A DNA stretch of 64,000 nucleotides from Paenibacillus sp. (GCA_023512345.1 JAILZT010000012.1:1-64000), one strand, 5' to 3'. Positions 50,083-59,717 are shown, counted from the first letter of the stretch. Notes: generated by a model from the letters alone, not told the origin. Translations and numbers: made by a program.

Positions 50083-51858
50083 ATGGGGACTACGTTTGAT
50101 CCGCATGTAATGGCACGAACACCCTACTTATTTTTTACTGGAAAAGGTGGAGTGGGGAAAACCTCTACGGCTTGCGCTACAGCGGTAGCCTTAGCGGACT
50201 CTGGCAAAAGAGTATTACTGGTCAGTACGGACCCAGCGTCCAATCTGCAGGATGTCTTTGGGATGGAGCTTACCAATGTGCCGGTTTCTGTGGGTGACAT
50301 CCCTAATCTCTATGCAACGAATCTGGATCCGGTGATGGCAGCAGAGGCTTATAAAGCCAAAGTAGTGGATCCTTATCGCGGTGTGCTTCCCGATTCCGTG
50401 TTGGCCACTATGGAAGAGCAACTTTCTGGAGCGTGTACGGTAGAAATTGCTGCTTTTGATGAATTCACGGCACTCCTGACTAATGAACCTTTGAAGTCCC
50501 AATATGATTACATCCTATTCGATACGGCCCCTACAGGACATACCCTGCGTTTACTGCAGCTTCCTACAGCCTGGAGCGGATTTCTTGATGAAAGTACACA
50601 TGGAGCATCCTGTCTGGGTCCGCTTGCAGGCCTTGAAGCTAAAAAAGAGCTTTATGAACAAGCGGTAAAGACCTTATCTGATCCAGCGCTCACAACATTA
50701 GTTCTGGTAACCAGACCGGAGCGGACACCCTTAATAGAAGCTGCTCGGGCTTCTGCTGAACTGCAGGAGATTGGAATAAGGAATCAAAGTTTGCTGATTA
50801 ACGGCGTTCTGCATTCATTCACCGAAGGGGATTCTGTATCCACAGCCCTCTATGAAAGACAGCAGTTTGCAATGGAGCATATACCAGAAGCGATCCAATC
50901 CCTTCCGAGATACCAAATCCCCTTAGCCTCTTTTAACCTAACCGGGATTGAAAGCTTGCGTCATTTTTTTAATTCAGATCAGAGGAATGCTATAGATGTA
51001 CCTGATACAACCAACCCTGTGTCTGTCCCGGCGCTTTCCACGCTTATAGAGGGTTTGGCTGCAGAAGGTATTCGGGTCATCTTCACAATGGGCAAAGGTG
51101 GAGTTGGGAAAACAACCGTTGCTGCGGCTATTGCCGTTGGCCTCGCGGAACGCGGACATCGTGTTCATCTGAGCACTACCGATCCGGCAGACCATTTGGA
51201 TCAGATCTTCGGAGAAACCTCAGGCCTGATTTCACTCAGCCGGATTGATCCCAAGGTTGAGCTGGAAAGGTACCAAACGGAGGTCATCAGTCAGAATGCA
51301 GATTCCTTGGATGAGGAAGGACTGGCCTTCCTGGATGAGGATCTAAGATCGCCTTGTACGGAAGAAATTGCTGTATTCCGGGCTTTTGCGGATCTGGTGG
51401 AGCGCTCACAGGAGGAAATGGTAGTCATCGATACAGCTCCCACCGGGCACACCTTGCTGCTGCTCGATGCAACCCAGGAATATCACAAGGAGGTTGCTCG
51501 ATCCTCAGGCCTGATTCCCGATTCGGTGCAGCAGTTGCTGCCTAGACTTCGCGACCCTAAAGAAACGAGTGTAGTTATAGTCACATTAGCTGAGGCTACA
51601 CCCGTTTATGAAGCGGCCCGGTTGGAAACGGATCTGAAACGGGCAGGCATTCCTGCAAAGTGGTGGGTAATCAATCAAAGCTTTGCGGCTTCTGGAACGA
51701 GTGATCCAATATTGAAAGGTCGGGCAGAGGCAGAGATGGCCTGGGTGAAGCGGATTTTAGAATTCTCCAACAATCATGCTGTGATTATTCCCTGGGAGGG
51801 GCATGAAATAGCTGGCTATGAGCAATTGATGCTTCTTGGAGCATCAAAATATCAATAA
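50083..51858 (+). CDS. arsA: Arsenite pump-driving ATPase ArsA
   Basis: This double ATPase of about 591 residues has two P-loops (FTGKGGVGKTS and FTMGKGGVGKTT) and two DTAPTGHT switch motifs. Metal-binding cysteines in SGACTVEI, ASCLGPLAGL and RSPCTEEI correspond to Cys113, Cys172 and Cys422 of the E. coli enzyme. It couples ATP hydrolysis to ArsB-mediated efflux. A GAGAAGGG site precedes ATG 50083. The phosphatase gene starts 22 bp after its stop. Confidence 0.93.
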   Translation: MGTTFDPHVMARTPYLFFTGKGGVGKTSTACATAVALADSGKRVLLVSTDPASNLQDVFGMELTNVPVSVGDIPNLYATNLDPVMAAEAYKAKVVDPYRGVLPDSVLATMEEQLSGACTVEIAAFDEFTALLTNEPLKSQYDYILFDTAPTGHTLRLLQLPTAWSGFLDESTHGASCLGPLAGLEAKKELYEQAVKTLSDPALTTLVLVTRPERTPLIEAARASAELQEIGIRNQSLLINGVLHSFTEGDSVSTALYERQQFAMEHIPEAIQSLPRYQIPLASFNLTGIESLRHFFNSDQRNAIDVPDTTNPVSVPALSTLIEGLAAEGIRVIFTMGKGGVGKTTVAAAIAVGLAERGHRVHLSTTDPADHLDQIFGETSGLISLSRIDPKVELERYQTEVISQNADSLDEEGLAFLDEDLRSPCTEEIAVFRAFADLVERSQEEMVVIDTAPTGHTLLLLDATQEYHKEVARSSGLIPDSVQQLLPRLRDPKETSVVIVTLAEATPVYEAARLETDLKRAGIPAKWWVINQSFAASGTSDPILKGRAEAEMAWVKRILEFSNNHAVIIPWEGHEIAGYEQLMLLGASKYQ

Positions 51859-51880
51859 AGAGATAAGGGAGAGAGCTATA

Positions 51881-52318
51881 GTGGCAAATTATCATGAGTT
51901 AATTGAAGGTAAAGTATATATTGGTGGGGAAGCGGCTTTGATGGAAGCGCTCCGGGAGCAAGAGATTTCAGATGTTTTTGATTTGAGAGATACCGGAACC
52001 GAGGCGGAAGGTTTTCCGGCTAATGTTACCCGGCATCATTTTCCGATAGTAGAAGATGAGACAGGACAAGAAGCTTCTGTGCATGCAGCGATATTGGCGG
52101 TAAAGGAAGCCGTAGACAGCAACAAAATAGTATACTTCCACTGCGCAGGCGGACGTAACCGTACAGGCACAGTGGCTACGGGCTTATTGATGGAGCTAGG
52201 GTTGGCTTCCAGTGTGGAAGAAGCAGCCAGCTTAGCTAAAGAAAAACGCCCGGATATCAATATTAAGCAAGAGATGCTGGATGTATTGAATGGTTTTTAT
52301 AGCAGAGAGAGTAAATAA
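51881..52318 (+). CDS. Dual-specificity/tyrosine phosphatase-like protein in ars operon
   Basis: The 145-residue protein has the PTP signature HCAGGRNRTG (Cys88 nucleophile, Arg in the P-loop) and a general-acid region near DLRDTGTEAEG. The family dephosphorylates Tyr, Ser/Thr or small phosphorylated molecules. It is the last gene before the operon terminator, 22 bp after arsA, hence co-expressed with arsenic resistance. A direct role is not established, and arsenate as a phosphate analogue is only a speculative link. The GTG start follows GGGAGAG. Confidence 0.78.
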   Translation: MANYHELIEGKVYIGGEAALMEALREQEISDVFDLRDTGTEAEGFPANVTRHHFPIVEDETGQEASVHAAILAVKEAVDSNKIVYFHCAGGRNRTGTVATGLLMELGLASSVEEAASLAKEKRPDINIKQEMLDVLNGFYSRESK

Positions 52319-52328
52319 TGAAATAGAC

Positions 52329-52362
52329 AAAAGGGCCATTTCTTACGAAATGGTCCTTTTTT
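52329..52362 (+). terminator. Rho-independent terminator of ars operon
   Basis: AAAAGGGCCATTTC pairs with GAAATGGTCCTTTT (one GU) around a 4-nt loop, followed by more T. Confidence 0.8.
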
Positions 52363-52488
52363 AAATTACATACTATTCTACAACATGAATTTTCCTCAGA
52401 AAAACTCTATGGTTATCTCTTAAGCCCCCTAATAGGATTGGAGTCATCAATATGAATACGATACACTATTGGTGAAGGGGATGAGAGC

Positions 52489-52812
52489 ATGAGGAGCAAT
52501 AAGTTGTACGACGAACAACGGATCAAAGTCGCCCAAGAGGCTATCAATGGAACTAAACTATCTTTCCTGGCTCGAAAATATTCCGTATCCCCTAGCACCA
52601 TCACGAACTGGGTGAAGTTCTATAAAGAAAGATTCGGTGAGGAAGCAACACCTTCTGTAAATGAGCGAATAGAAGATGCAAAACGTGTACAGGAACTGGA
52701 GACGAAGATGGACACTGCTATCAAGCTGCTTGGTGAAAAGGATCTAGAGATTGAACTCCTGCGTGAACTATTAAAAAAGACCAACCCCGCTTACAGGACA
52801 AACTCGAAATAG
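52489..52812 (+). CDS. IS3-family transposase OrfA
   Basis: The 107-residue protein has a helix-turn-helix of the IS3 OrfA type (LSFLARKYSVSPSTITNWVK) and a leucine-zipper tail (ELETKMDTAIKLLGEKDLEI). It contains the frameshift site near codon 96, so ribosomes produce either OrfA or the OrfAB fusion. Confidence 0.9.
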   Translation: MRSNKLYDEQRIKVAQEAINGTKLSFLARKYSVSPSTITNWVKFYKERFGEEATPSVNERIEDAKRVQELETKMDTAIKLLGEKDLEIELLRELLKKTNPAYRTNSK

Positions 52813-52834
52813 CCGATGAAAGCATTAAGCGGGG
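52773..52834 (+). other. Programmed -1 frameshift signal
   Basis: The slippery heptamer A-AAA-AAG (52773-52779) is in the correct phase for orfA. It is followed by a stem formed by CCCCGCTTA (52785-52793) and TAAGCGGGG (52826-52834). A -1 slip joins orfA to the orfB frame. Confidence 0.8.
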
Positions 52835-52853
52835 CTATGCGGCAGCGGTCGTA

Positions 52854-53747
52854 TTGCGACTGATCGGTGTTCTAGAATCAACCTATTATGCCCGTAAAAA
52901 GCGGCGGTCCGAACCACCCAAAGTACTAGGACCTGCACTCGCTGCCGGACGCCCCATTCCAGCGTATTCGTTAACGACAGACGGACAGAAGGTTAGTGAT
53001 GAACAGATTGAGGAATGGCTGAGTGAACTCGTTGAGGGCGAGGAGCAGGGTTACGGTTACCGTAATCTGGCTCATGCCCTGTATATCCAGCATGCCCTAG
53101 TCTTGAACCACAAGAAGGCTTATAGACTCTGCAAAAAGCTGGGCTTGCTCCAGAAAAAGCCAACCAAGAAAACAATATATCCAAGGCGCCTCGCCCAAAA
53201 CCGCGTCGTCACGGGAGCCAACCAACTTTGGCAAATCGACATTAAGTATGGCTACGTCCGTGGATATGACCGGTTCTTCTTTATCTTTGACATGATTGAT
53301 GTCTTTGACCGCTGTATCGTCGGGTACCACTTAGGTGCGAGCTGTAGTGCCAAGGAAGTGTGTGCAACGATACAGCAAGCCTTGACGAAGCGCCTGCAGT
53401 TTGGAGAAGCAGCCCCCGTCATTTGTTCGGATAACGGACCTCAATTTTTGAGTCATGTGTTTGGAGAAATGTGTGCAGACGAGACCCGTCCACTAGAGCA
53501 TGAACGGATACCGCCAAAAACCCCAAATATGAACGCCTATATTGAGTCCTTTCATAGCATTTTAGAACGGGATGTCTACCGCAAGATGTACTTCGAAACC
53601 TTTGAAGAAGCGTATGAAGCCGTCACCCAATACATTGAGTTTTACAATGAGCGACGATTTCATGGAAGCCTACACCGGATGAGTCCAAAGCAATACCATG
53701 AAGCATGGAGAGCAGGCACGTTGGAAGCTGTAGAGATTCGCCTGTAG
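52854..53747 (+). CDS. IS3-family transposase OrfB (DDE integrase core)
   Basis: A protein of about 297 residues from a TTG, more likely produced as the OrfAB fusion. The rve domain shows WQIDIKYGYV (first Asp), VICSDNGPQFLS (second Asp) and MNAYIESFHSILERD (Glu), the DDE triad, then EFYNERRFHGSL and MSPKQY. This is a full-length IS3-type catalytic core, so the element may still be active. Confidence 0.88.
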   Translation: MRLIGVLESTYYARKKRRSEPPKVLGPALAAGRPIPAYSLTTDGQKVSDEQIEEWLSELVEGEEQGYGYRNLAHALYIQHALVLNHKKAYRLCKKLGLLQKKPTKKTIYPRRLAQNRVVTGANQLWQIDIKYGYVRGYDRFFFIFDMIDVFDRCIVGYHLGASCSAKEVCATIQQALTKRLQFGEAAPVICSDNGPQFLSHVFGEMCADETRPLEHERIPPKTPNMNAYIESFHSILERDVYRKMYFETFEEAYEAVTQYIEFYNERRFHGSLHRMSPKQYHEAWRAGTLEAVEIRL

Positions 53748-53839
53748 TGTATAACCCTAAAAGTTAAAAATCTGCGAGAAACAGAGATTTCAGCAGAAAG
53801 ACTCCATAATTAGGGGGCCGAACCGGTTATGGACAAAAT

Positions 53840-54122
53840 TGGTGGAGGAAAGGAGGGATTAAATCCTTCCTTTCCTCGGCCCCGTGTTTTATTTGTTTGA
53901 ATTTATTTTTGGTTTTTGGTGGTTGAAATAATAATTTAATGAAATCATGTAATTTGTGCAGCATTTTATTATAAAATCAGCTGGTGAGGTAACTTTGTTG
54001 TACGAAATGCAGGAATTACATCTTTTTAAGTCTCAATCGGGAGAAAATGTTGTATTCACTACAGCATTTCTTTTTGTAGAGTGATTTTCAGCGAATATTG
54101 TTGTATTTCCTGCATCATTTCG
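53840..54122. repeat. Hairpin and palindromic repeat in 440-bp intergenic region
   Basis: A strong hairpin at about 53844-53876 pairs GGAGGAAAGGAGGGAT with ATCCTTCCTTTCCTC. A second palindromic element follows: TTGTACGAAATGCAGGAATT (53998-54017) with its imperfect complement TTGTATTTCCTGCATCATTT (54101-54120), enclosing CACTACA/TGTAGAGTG pairs. No gene is seen between the IS element and 54257. Confidence 0.45.
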
Positions 54123-54256
54123 TCCATGCTGTAGGGGAGAGTGTAGATTAGGTCTCTTAGGCTACAGTGGAGTAGAGAGTAGAGACTCTTCTTAAAAGTA
54201 CGACTTAGGCGTTTTTCTTAACAATATTAATAAACATAGAAAAGTAGGTTCAATCC

Positions 54257-55810
54257 ATGACGCACAACGGACAGTCCATTTACAAATTCAGTGAAGCACC
54301 CATTTGGGAGCTGCAGCGAGCTTATTACGAAGAACTGGGGGCTAAAGCTTGGGATAATGATGCAGTCCCGCAATATATTACGAATAACCCGATGATTGCT
54401 GCGGCCTATGCCGAGATGATATTTGGATTCCTTCAAGATCGGGCCAATCAGGGCTTTATTACAGAACCTGTTACTATTCTCGAACTGGGGGCTGGGGCTG
54501 GCCGGTTAGCCTTTCATATTCTGAAAAAGCTGTGTGAGATTATAGAGTATGCTGAGATCTCAATTCCTCCTTTTCGTTACGTGATGAGCGATTTACCCGC
54601 CAAAAATATTGCTAGTTGGCAGCAACATCCCGGATTGCTTCCTTTTGTAGAGCAGGGGTTGTTGGATTTCGCTCTTTTTGATGCTGTGCAGGATACGGAA
54701 CTTCGCTTAACGCAATCGAAATCGGTTATTCGACCCGGTGATTTGAAGCAGCCACTGCTGATAGTGGCGAATTACTTTTTTGACAGTATCCCGCAAGAGC
54801 TGCTCTATGTGGATGAAGGCAAGATTTTTGAGTGTCAGGTGTCGGTTCAACTCCCGGAGGACGCCGATGATCTTACACCTTCGGAGAGGTTAGAGCGTAT
54901 TGTTCCCGAGTATCATTATCGCCGAGCCGCTGAGTATGAACAGGAAAAGTATCCTTATCATAGCGTTATTGAACTCTATCAAGAGAAACTAGAGGATTCC
55001 CATATTCTGTTCCCTGTTGTGGGTCTGGAGTGTCTGGAGCGGTTGGGCCAGCTGTCCAAGGAAGGATTTGTTCTACTGACAGCGGATAAAGGCGATCACA
55101 GGCTGACGAATTGGGAGTTTGCAGAACCGCCCAAGCTCATTCATCACGGAAGCTTCTCCCTTACGGCGAACTATCATGCGATTCAGTATGTATTGGAACA
55201 AAGAGGAGCACTCGCTCAATTCACTGAACACCACTACAAAAACTTAAATATTGGCTGTATTCTTATGCTCCAAGATCCCAAAAGCTTTGCCAATACGCGT
55301 CTGGCTTATCAGCGGTTTATCGAGCGTTTTGGACCGGATGATTTTTTTAGTATGAAGGAATGGGTGGATCAGCATTTCGATACGATGGGGCTGCAGCAAA
55401 TTCTGTCCTTTTGGCGGTTGGGCGGGTATGATGCGGAGTTGTTTATCCAAAGTGCAGAACGTATCTCAGAGCTGCTGCAAGAAGTCAGTGATGAGGAGAT
55501 GCAGGATATTCAGAGGGGCATTCACTTGATGTGGGCAGGCTATTATCCCTTAGCGCAGAACTATGACTTGGCGCTGGATTGCGGTTTGTTGCTGTTTGAG
55601 ATGGACATGTTCGAAGATGCGCTAATGTTCCTGGAGCGATCTCTCCAGGCAAACGAGGAAGAACCTGAGATGACAGTACTCTATAGTCTGGCCATTTGCT
55701 GCTACGAGCTTGAAATGGCGGATGCTGCTGTGGTTTACACACGAAAAGCTTTAGAGTTGGAGCCTGAGAATGAAGCGGCTAAGGAGCTGCATGCTTTGTT
55801 AACTAGTTGA
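54257..55810 (+). CDS. MidA-like SAM methyltransferase with helical repeat C-terminus
   Basis: The 517-residue protein has motif I TILELGAGAGRLAFHILKKL (about residue 73) and LLIVANYFFDSIPQELLYVD (about 174), like the PF02636 (MidA/NDUFAF7) methyltransferases. The last 100 residues form TPR-like helices (LFEMDMFEDALMFLERSLQA, then LAICCYELEMADAAVVYTRK). The substrate is unknown, with Arg methylation of a protein partner the known activity of the family. It is a single gene with no close neighbours and a poor ribosome binding site. Confidence 0.72.
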   Translation: MTHNGQSIYKFSEAPIWELQRAYYEELGAKAWDNDAVPQYITNNPMIAAAYAEMIFGFLQDRANQGFITEPVTILELGAGAGRLAFHILKKLCEIIEYAEISIPPFRYVMSDLPAKNIASWQQHPGLLPFVEQGLLDFALFDAVQDTELRLTQSKSVIRPGDLKQPLLIVANYFFDSIPQELLYVDEGKIFECQVSVQLPEDADDLTPSERLERIVPEYHYRRAAEYEQEKYPYHSVIELYQEKLEDSHILFPVVGLECLERLGQLSKEGFVLLTADKGDHRLTNWEFAEPPKLIHHGSFSLTANYHAIQYVLEQRGALAQFTEHHYKNLNIGCILMLQDPKSFANTRLAYQRFIERFGPDDFFSMKEWVDQHFDTMGLQQILSFWRLGGYDAELFIQSAERISELLQEVSDEEMQDIQRGIHLMWAGYYPLAQNYDLALDCGLLLFEMDMFEDALMFLERSLQANEEEPEMTVLYSLAICCYELEMADAAVVYTRKALELEPENEAAKELHALLTS

Positions 55811-55980
55811 ATTGAACTTAATATGATTAGAAAAATGCAAAATTCCCTCCGTCGCTCCGTTCCTTCTTCTTGTAGTAACTAGACGCCAACACCATATTAA
55901 TAGGTGAACTATAGAATACCTTAATCTATAGAAGCGGTGGAGCAAAAGGAATTTGTGCTCAGTTCCATAAAAGTAAAGAT

Positions 55981-56017
55981 AAAAACCTTGATGGGCTTTA
56001 TGCCTATCAAGGTTTTT
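55981..56017. terminator. Rho-independent terminator
   Basis: AAAAACCTTGATGGGC and GCCTATCAAGGTTTTT form a stem of about 15 bp around TTTAT with T and A runs on both sides, so it may act in both directions. Confidence 0.75.
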
Positions 56018-56173
56018 CATTGGTGGGGAGCTACCCATCATCACATATATTCCATATAATACCAGATACAATTGTGTAGGTGAAAACGAGCTACTGGGGC
56101 GGAATGAAGTGTAAAAGTGCATTTAAATTTGATTGCTTCGTGCATTGAGTAATGGATAGCTAATTAAACAACA

Positions 56174-56391
56174 AAAACCCAGCTCTCAAATTAGGAGCTG
56201 GGTTTTCTTCTGGATCTAGATTGAACTTGAAATACATTTGGGTGAAAGTAACGAAGGGGAATTTTGGAACTGGAGGAGCGATAGCGACCGCCCGAAAGCT
56301 TTCCGTAGGAAAGCTCGCTTCGAAAGCATGTGCTGTCTCCGGATTTCATCCGCTAAGAGCGGTATAAATCAAGAAATCTGGAGACAACAGC
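56174..56391. repeat. Bidirectional terminator and palindromic repeat element
   Basis: AAAACCCAGCTC pairs with GAGCTGGGTTTT (56174-56206), a bidirectional terminator. Next is a structured repeat with GAAAGCTTTCCGTAGGAAAGC and then GCTGTCTCCGGATTTC (56332-56347) pairing with GAAATCTGGAGACAACAGC (56373-56391). It resembles the dispersed palindromic units common in Paenibacillus intergenic regions. Apart from these hairpins, 55811-56439 contains no gene. Confidence 0.5.
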
Positions 56392-56439
56392 GGCCGTAAG
56401 TCCAACATTCACCGTAGTTACGTTCAAAACTCAAGTGAA

Positions 56440-57741
56440 TTATTGCTTCACAATATCCTGTACCGCTGTATCTAATTTCTCAAGAAGCTGATCACGGCTG
56501 ATTTGCCCACCAAGGTACTCTTGCATAGCAGCACCGAAGCCTTGAGTTACACCGTCAGGGAACATATCCCAGTTCCAGCCGAGTGCAGTTGAGGATTTCT
56601 CTTGAACGGCTACAGCAACTTGACCGATGTCTTCAGCTTTAGTTTCAATGTTAGTCAACGCTGGAATGAACTTGAATTCCTTTGTCAGATATTTTTTGCC
56701 TGATTCTGAGGTAACCAACCAATTTAGGAAGGCTTTTGCTTCTTCAGGATGCTCTGATTTGCTGTTGACGATATAGTTATTTGGAACGCCTACCAATATT
56801 GTACCTTCTTCATCATTGATCGGAAGGGGAAGAACGCCTAGCTCGAGGGCAGGATCAATCTTGTCGATGTCGCCTTGAGTCCAGTTACCCTGCATCATCA
56901 TGGCTGCTTTACCGGAAGCAAAGTCAGCTACTTGTGTAGCATAGTCTGTTGTCATTTTATCTTTTTGAGCGTTGCTGAAGATCAGATCAACCATATCCAG
57001 CCATTGAGTGAATACTTCGTTACCTTTAATGGTCGCTGTTCCAGCCTTAAGATCTTCGATAAATTTCTTAGGGTCTTCTTGGTGGGCGAGTCCCACGTTT
57101 ACCATGTGAATACCCATTGACCACCACTCATTTGTAGCTTCAAATGGGGTGATTTTAGCCGCATTAAGTTTCTCTACGGCAGCCTTCAATTCGGACAATG
57201 TCTTAGGCTCAGCAGTGATTCCAGCCTTCTCGAATAAAGCTTTGTTATAGATTAAGCCATAGCCTTCAACATTCATCGGCATACCATACAGCTTACCATC
57301 TACGGTTGCAGGAACTTTAGAGGTTGGAATCAGGTCCTTGGCCCAAGGCTCAGCAGACAAATCAGTTGCCCGGTCCATATAAGGAACGAGGGCTGAATAT
57401 CCGCCGTTATTGAAAATTTCCGGTTCTGATCCAGAAGCGATTTCTGCTTTGAGCAGTGCGCCGTAATCTTCACCGCCGCCGTGGGTTTCTACTTCAACCT
57501 TCACGCCGGTTTCTTTTTCATATTCTTCAGCCAGTGCGTTCAGTTGTTCAGCAATTTCAACTTTGAACTGGAACATTTTTATAGTGACATCTTTCTTGGG
57601 GGTTGTTGTTGCTTCTGGAGCAGCAGTTTCCTTGCCATTATTTGCGTTACCATTGACTGCGGCGGTGTTATTGCCGTTATTACCGCAACCTGCGATAATC
57701 ATAATGCAAACGATTGCGGATATGAATGCAAGCCTTTTCAT
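56440..57741 (-). CDS. Sugar ABC transporter substrate-binding lipoprotein
   Basis: The 433-residue family-1 solute-binding protein has lipobox IAGC (Cys19), an N/A/T-rich linker and a mature domain with VTIKMFQFKVEIAEQLNALA, GKLYGMPMNVEGYGLIYNKA and GKAAMMMQGNWTQGDI. It captures an oligosaccharide for the two permeases upstream in the same operon. The adjacent YesM/YesN-type pair probably induces it. No ATPase gene is present. The ribosome binding site is GGGAGG. Confidence 0.9.
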   Translation of the reverse strand: MKRLAFISAIVCIMIIAGCGNNGNNTAAVNGNANNGKETAAPEATTTPKKDVTIKMFQFKVEIAEQLNALAEEYEKETGVKVEVETHGGGEDYGALLKAEIASGSEPEIFNNGGYSALVPYMDRATDLSAEPWAKDLIPTSKVPATVDGKLYGMPMNVEGYGLIYNKALFEKAGITAEPKTLSELKAAVEKLNAAKITPFEATNEWWSMGIHMVNVGLAHQEDPKKFIEDLKAGTATIKGNEVFTQWLDMVDLIFSNAQKDKMTTDYATQVADFASGKAAMMMQGNWTQGDIDKIDPALELGVLPLPINDEEGTILVGVPNNYIVNSKSEHPEEAKAFLNWLVTSESGKKYLTKEFKFIPALTNIETKAEDIGQVAVAVQEKSSTALGWNWDMFPDGVTQGFGAAMQEYLGGQISRDQLLEKLDTAVQDIVKQ

Positions 57742-57844
57742 TTGTATAACCTCCCTGGGTTTAAGTTCTTACAACTTGATCCTAATGGAATTGAGAAACA
57801 ACTTACACTTAATATTTTGCTAGAAAAAGTGGATATTGTTGCAG

Positions 57845-58684
57845 CTATCCCTTAACCGACCCTGAAGTTACCCCTTCGACTATATATTTTTGCAGGGACA
57901 GGAAGAACAGCAGGATAGGGGTTATGGCCATTACTAGACCTGGCAAGGCAAGATCCCATTTTTTCGTATATTGTCCAAAGAACTTGGTAACGGCAACGGG
58001 TAGTGTAGTTAAGTCTTTATTGCCTCCGATAACTAGAACAGGCAGCAGGTAGTCATTCCAGATCCACAAAGTATTCAGGATGATGACCGTGACAATAATA
58101 GGCATAAGCAGCGGGAAGACAATGCGGAAGAATACTCCATAAGGATTTGAGCCGTCTACACGAGCAGCCTCTTCCAGCTCATAAGGTACGGTTTTGATGA
58201 ATCCGTGGAAAAGGAATACGGAAAGCGGCATCCCAAAGCCCAGATAACAAGCTACAATTCCGTATAATTCCCCGCGAAGCTCCAAAATACTCGTTACCCG
58301 GACTAACTGCAGCATTAATGACTGAAATGGAATAATCATCGCCGAGATTAGCAGCAGGAATACGAAGGAATTAAATTTAGACGGTTTTCTAACGATTTGG
58401 TAAGCAGCCATTGAACTGAACACTACAATGAAGGTCACACTCAGGGCTGTAATTTGAAAAGAGTTCCAAAAAGCCTTAGGAAAGTCGATGATTTTCCATA
58501 CGTCAGCATAATTACTCCACTGAAAAACCTGAGGGAATGAAGCCGCGTCTACTAGAATTTCCCTGAGCCCCTTCACTGAATTGGTCAGCACCAGATAGAA
58601 CGGGGATAGGAAGATAAGCGCAAGAAGAATGGCCGCAAATTCTAATAGAAAAGTACTAAGCCGGTATCTGCTAGTCTCTTGCAT
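57845..58684 (-). CDS. Sugar ABC transporter permease (MalG type)
   Basis: The 279-residue permease has the EAA loop YELEEAARVDGSNPYGVFFR near residue 185, six helices, and the tail KYIVEGVTSGSVKG. ATG 58684 overlaps the stop of the upstream permease (TAATG), indicating coupling. An in-frame earlier start was rejected for that reason. Confidence 0.9.
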   Translation of the reverse strand: MQETSRYRLSTFLLEFAAILLALIFLSPFYLVLTNSVKGLREILVDAASFPQVFQWSNYADVWKIIDFPKAFWNSFQITALSVTFIVVFSSMAAYQIVRKPSKFNSFVFLLLISAMIIPFQSLMLQLVRVTSILELRGELYGIVACYLGFGMPLSVFLFHGFIKTVPYELEEAARVDGSNPYGVFFRIVFPLLMPIIVTVIILNTLWIWNDYLLPVLVIGGNKDLTTLPVAVTKFFGQYTKKWDLALPGLVMAITPILLFFLSLQKYIVEGVTSGSVKG

Positions 58685-59574
58685 TATGCTGACACCTCTT
58701 TTCTTTTGGTAATCCATACTTGTGTGACCGTAATGACTGAAACAGCGAAGAAGAATAGAAGTGCTTTTGCTGTACCCAGTCCATAGCGGTTATTAATCAG
58801 CGCCTCTGCATAAATGTTGTAGGCGAGTGATTGGGTGGAAGTACCCGGACCGCCTTTCGTCAACGAGAGGTTAAGATCGAACATTTTGAAGGCATTGGAA
58901 GTGGTCAGGAACAGGCAGATCGTAATCGCTGGCATGATCAAGGGCACGTAAACGCTTTTGAATAACTGAGGAGCACGAGCACCATCAATTTTAGCAGCTT
59001 CAATAAGGTCTTTCGGTATACCTGCGAGTGCTGCAATATAGATGACCATCATATAACCGGCTGTTTGCCAGATGAACACAATGACTAGACCCCAGAACCC
59101 GGTACTCGGCGTTCCGAGCCATGGCAGATTGAAGAAAGAAATTCCCGTCAAATCACCGATGGTGTTGAAGCCTTTTGTGAAAATAAACTGCCAGATATAC
59201 CCCAGCAGAATTCCGCCAATCACATTGGGCATAAAAAAGACGGTACGAAGAATTTTTTTGGTCTTCAGGGCAGTCATCAAAATAAAGGCTAGTAGAAGTC
59301 CAAGAACGTTGGCTCCAACCACCGAAACTGCTGTGAAGCGGAGTGTGAAATACAAGGAATCCCAAAACTTATCATCATTTAGGAAGATACGCTTCCAGTT
59401 GGCTGACCCGGTCCAGACAGCTTTGTCCAGATCCAGTCCGTTCCAATCTGTAGAGGAGTAGTAGAATCCAAGAATAAAGGGTGTGACCACTATGGTCAGA
59501 AAGAAGAGAAGACACGGTCCCAGAAATACCATTTGCTGGCCCCAGCCTTTTTGAAGGTGCAGTGTTTTTCTCAT
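58684..59574 (-). CDS. Sugar ABC transporter permease (MalF type)
   Basis: The 296-residue permease begins LHLQKGWGQQMVFLGPCLLF and has the EAA loop KDLIEAAKIDGARAPQLFKS near residue 190, with six predicted helices. It is the first gene of the importer operon, transcribed away from the histidine kinase gene at 59718. The AAGGAGAT ribosome binding site precedes the start. Confidence 0.9.
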   Translation of the reverse strand: MRKTLHLQKGWGQQMVFLGPCLLFFLTIVVTPFILGFYYSSTDWNGLDLDKAVWTGSANWKRIFLNDDKFWDSLYFTLRFTAVSVVGANVLGLLLAFILMTALKTKKILRTVFFMPNVIGGILLGYIWQFIFTKGFNTIGDLTGISFFNLPWLGTPSTGFWGLVIVFIWQTAGYMMVIYIAALAGIPKDLIEAAKIDGARAPQLFKSVYVPLIMPAITICLFLTTSNAFKMFDLNLSLTKGGPGTSTQSLAYNIYAEALINNRYGLGTAKALLFFFAVSVITVTQVWITKRKEVSA

Positions 59575-59717
59575 AAAGGATCTCCTTTTTATTTATTTGC
59601 CTTGAGCTTATCTTTATTATAGAAAGTCCCGGCTGCAGCCAACACTCAATTTGATGACTATAAAAGTGGATTATATTGCAGTAACATAGTGCTAGGCAAT
59701 TAATGGGGAGGGTTAGC

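Larger units (their letters stand above)
52424..53818 (+). mobile_element. IS3-family insertion sequence
   Basis: The terminal inverted repeats are GCCCCCTAATAGGATTGGAG (from 52424) and its imperfect complement CTCCATAATTAGGGGGC (to 53818). Between them lie overlapping-frame orfA and orfB with a programmed-frameshift signal, giving 1395 bp overall. The flanks (TAA left, CGA right) show no obvious target duplication. Its site just beyond the ars terminator suggests insertion next to the island. Confidence 0.85.
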
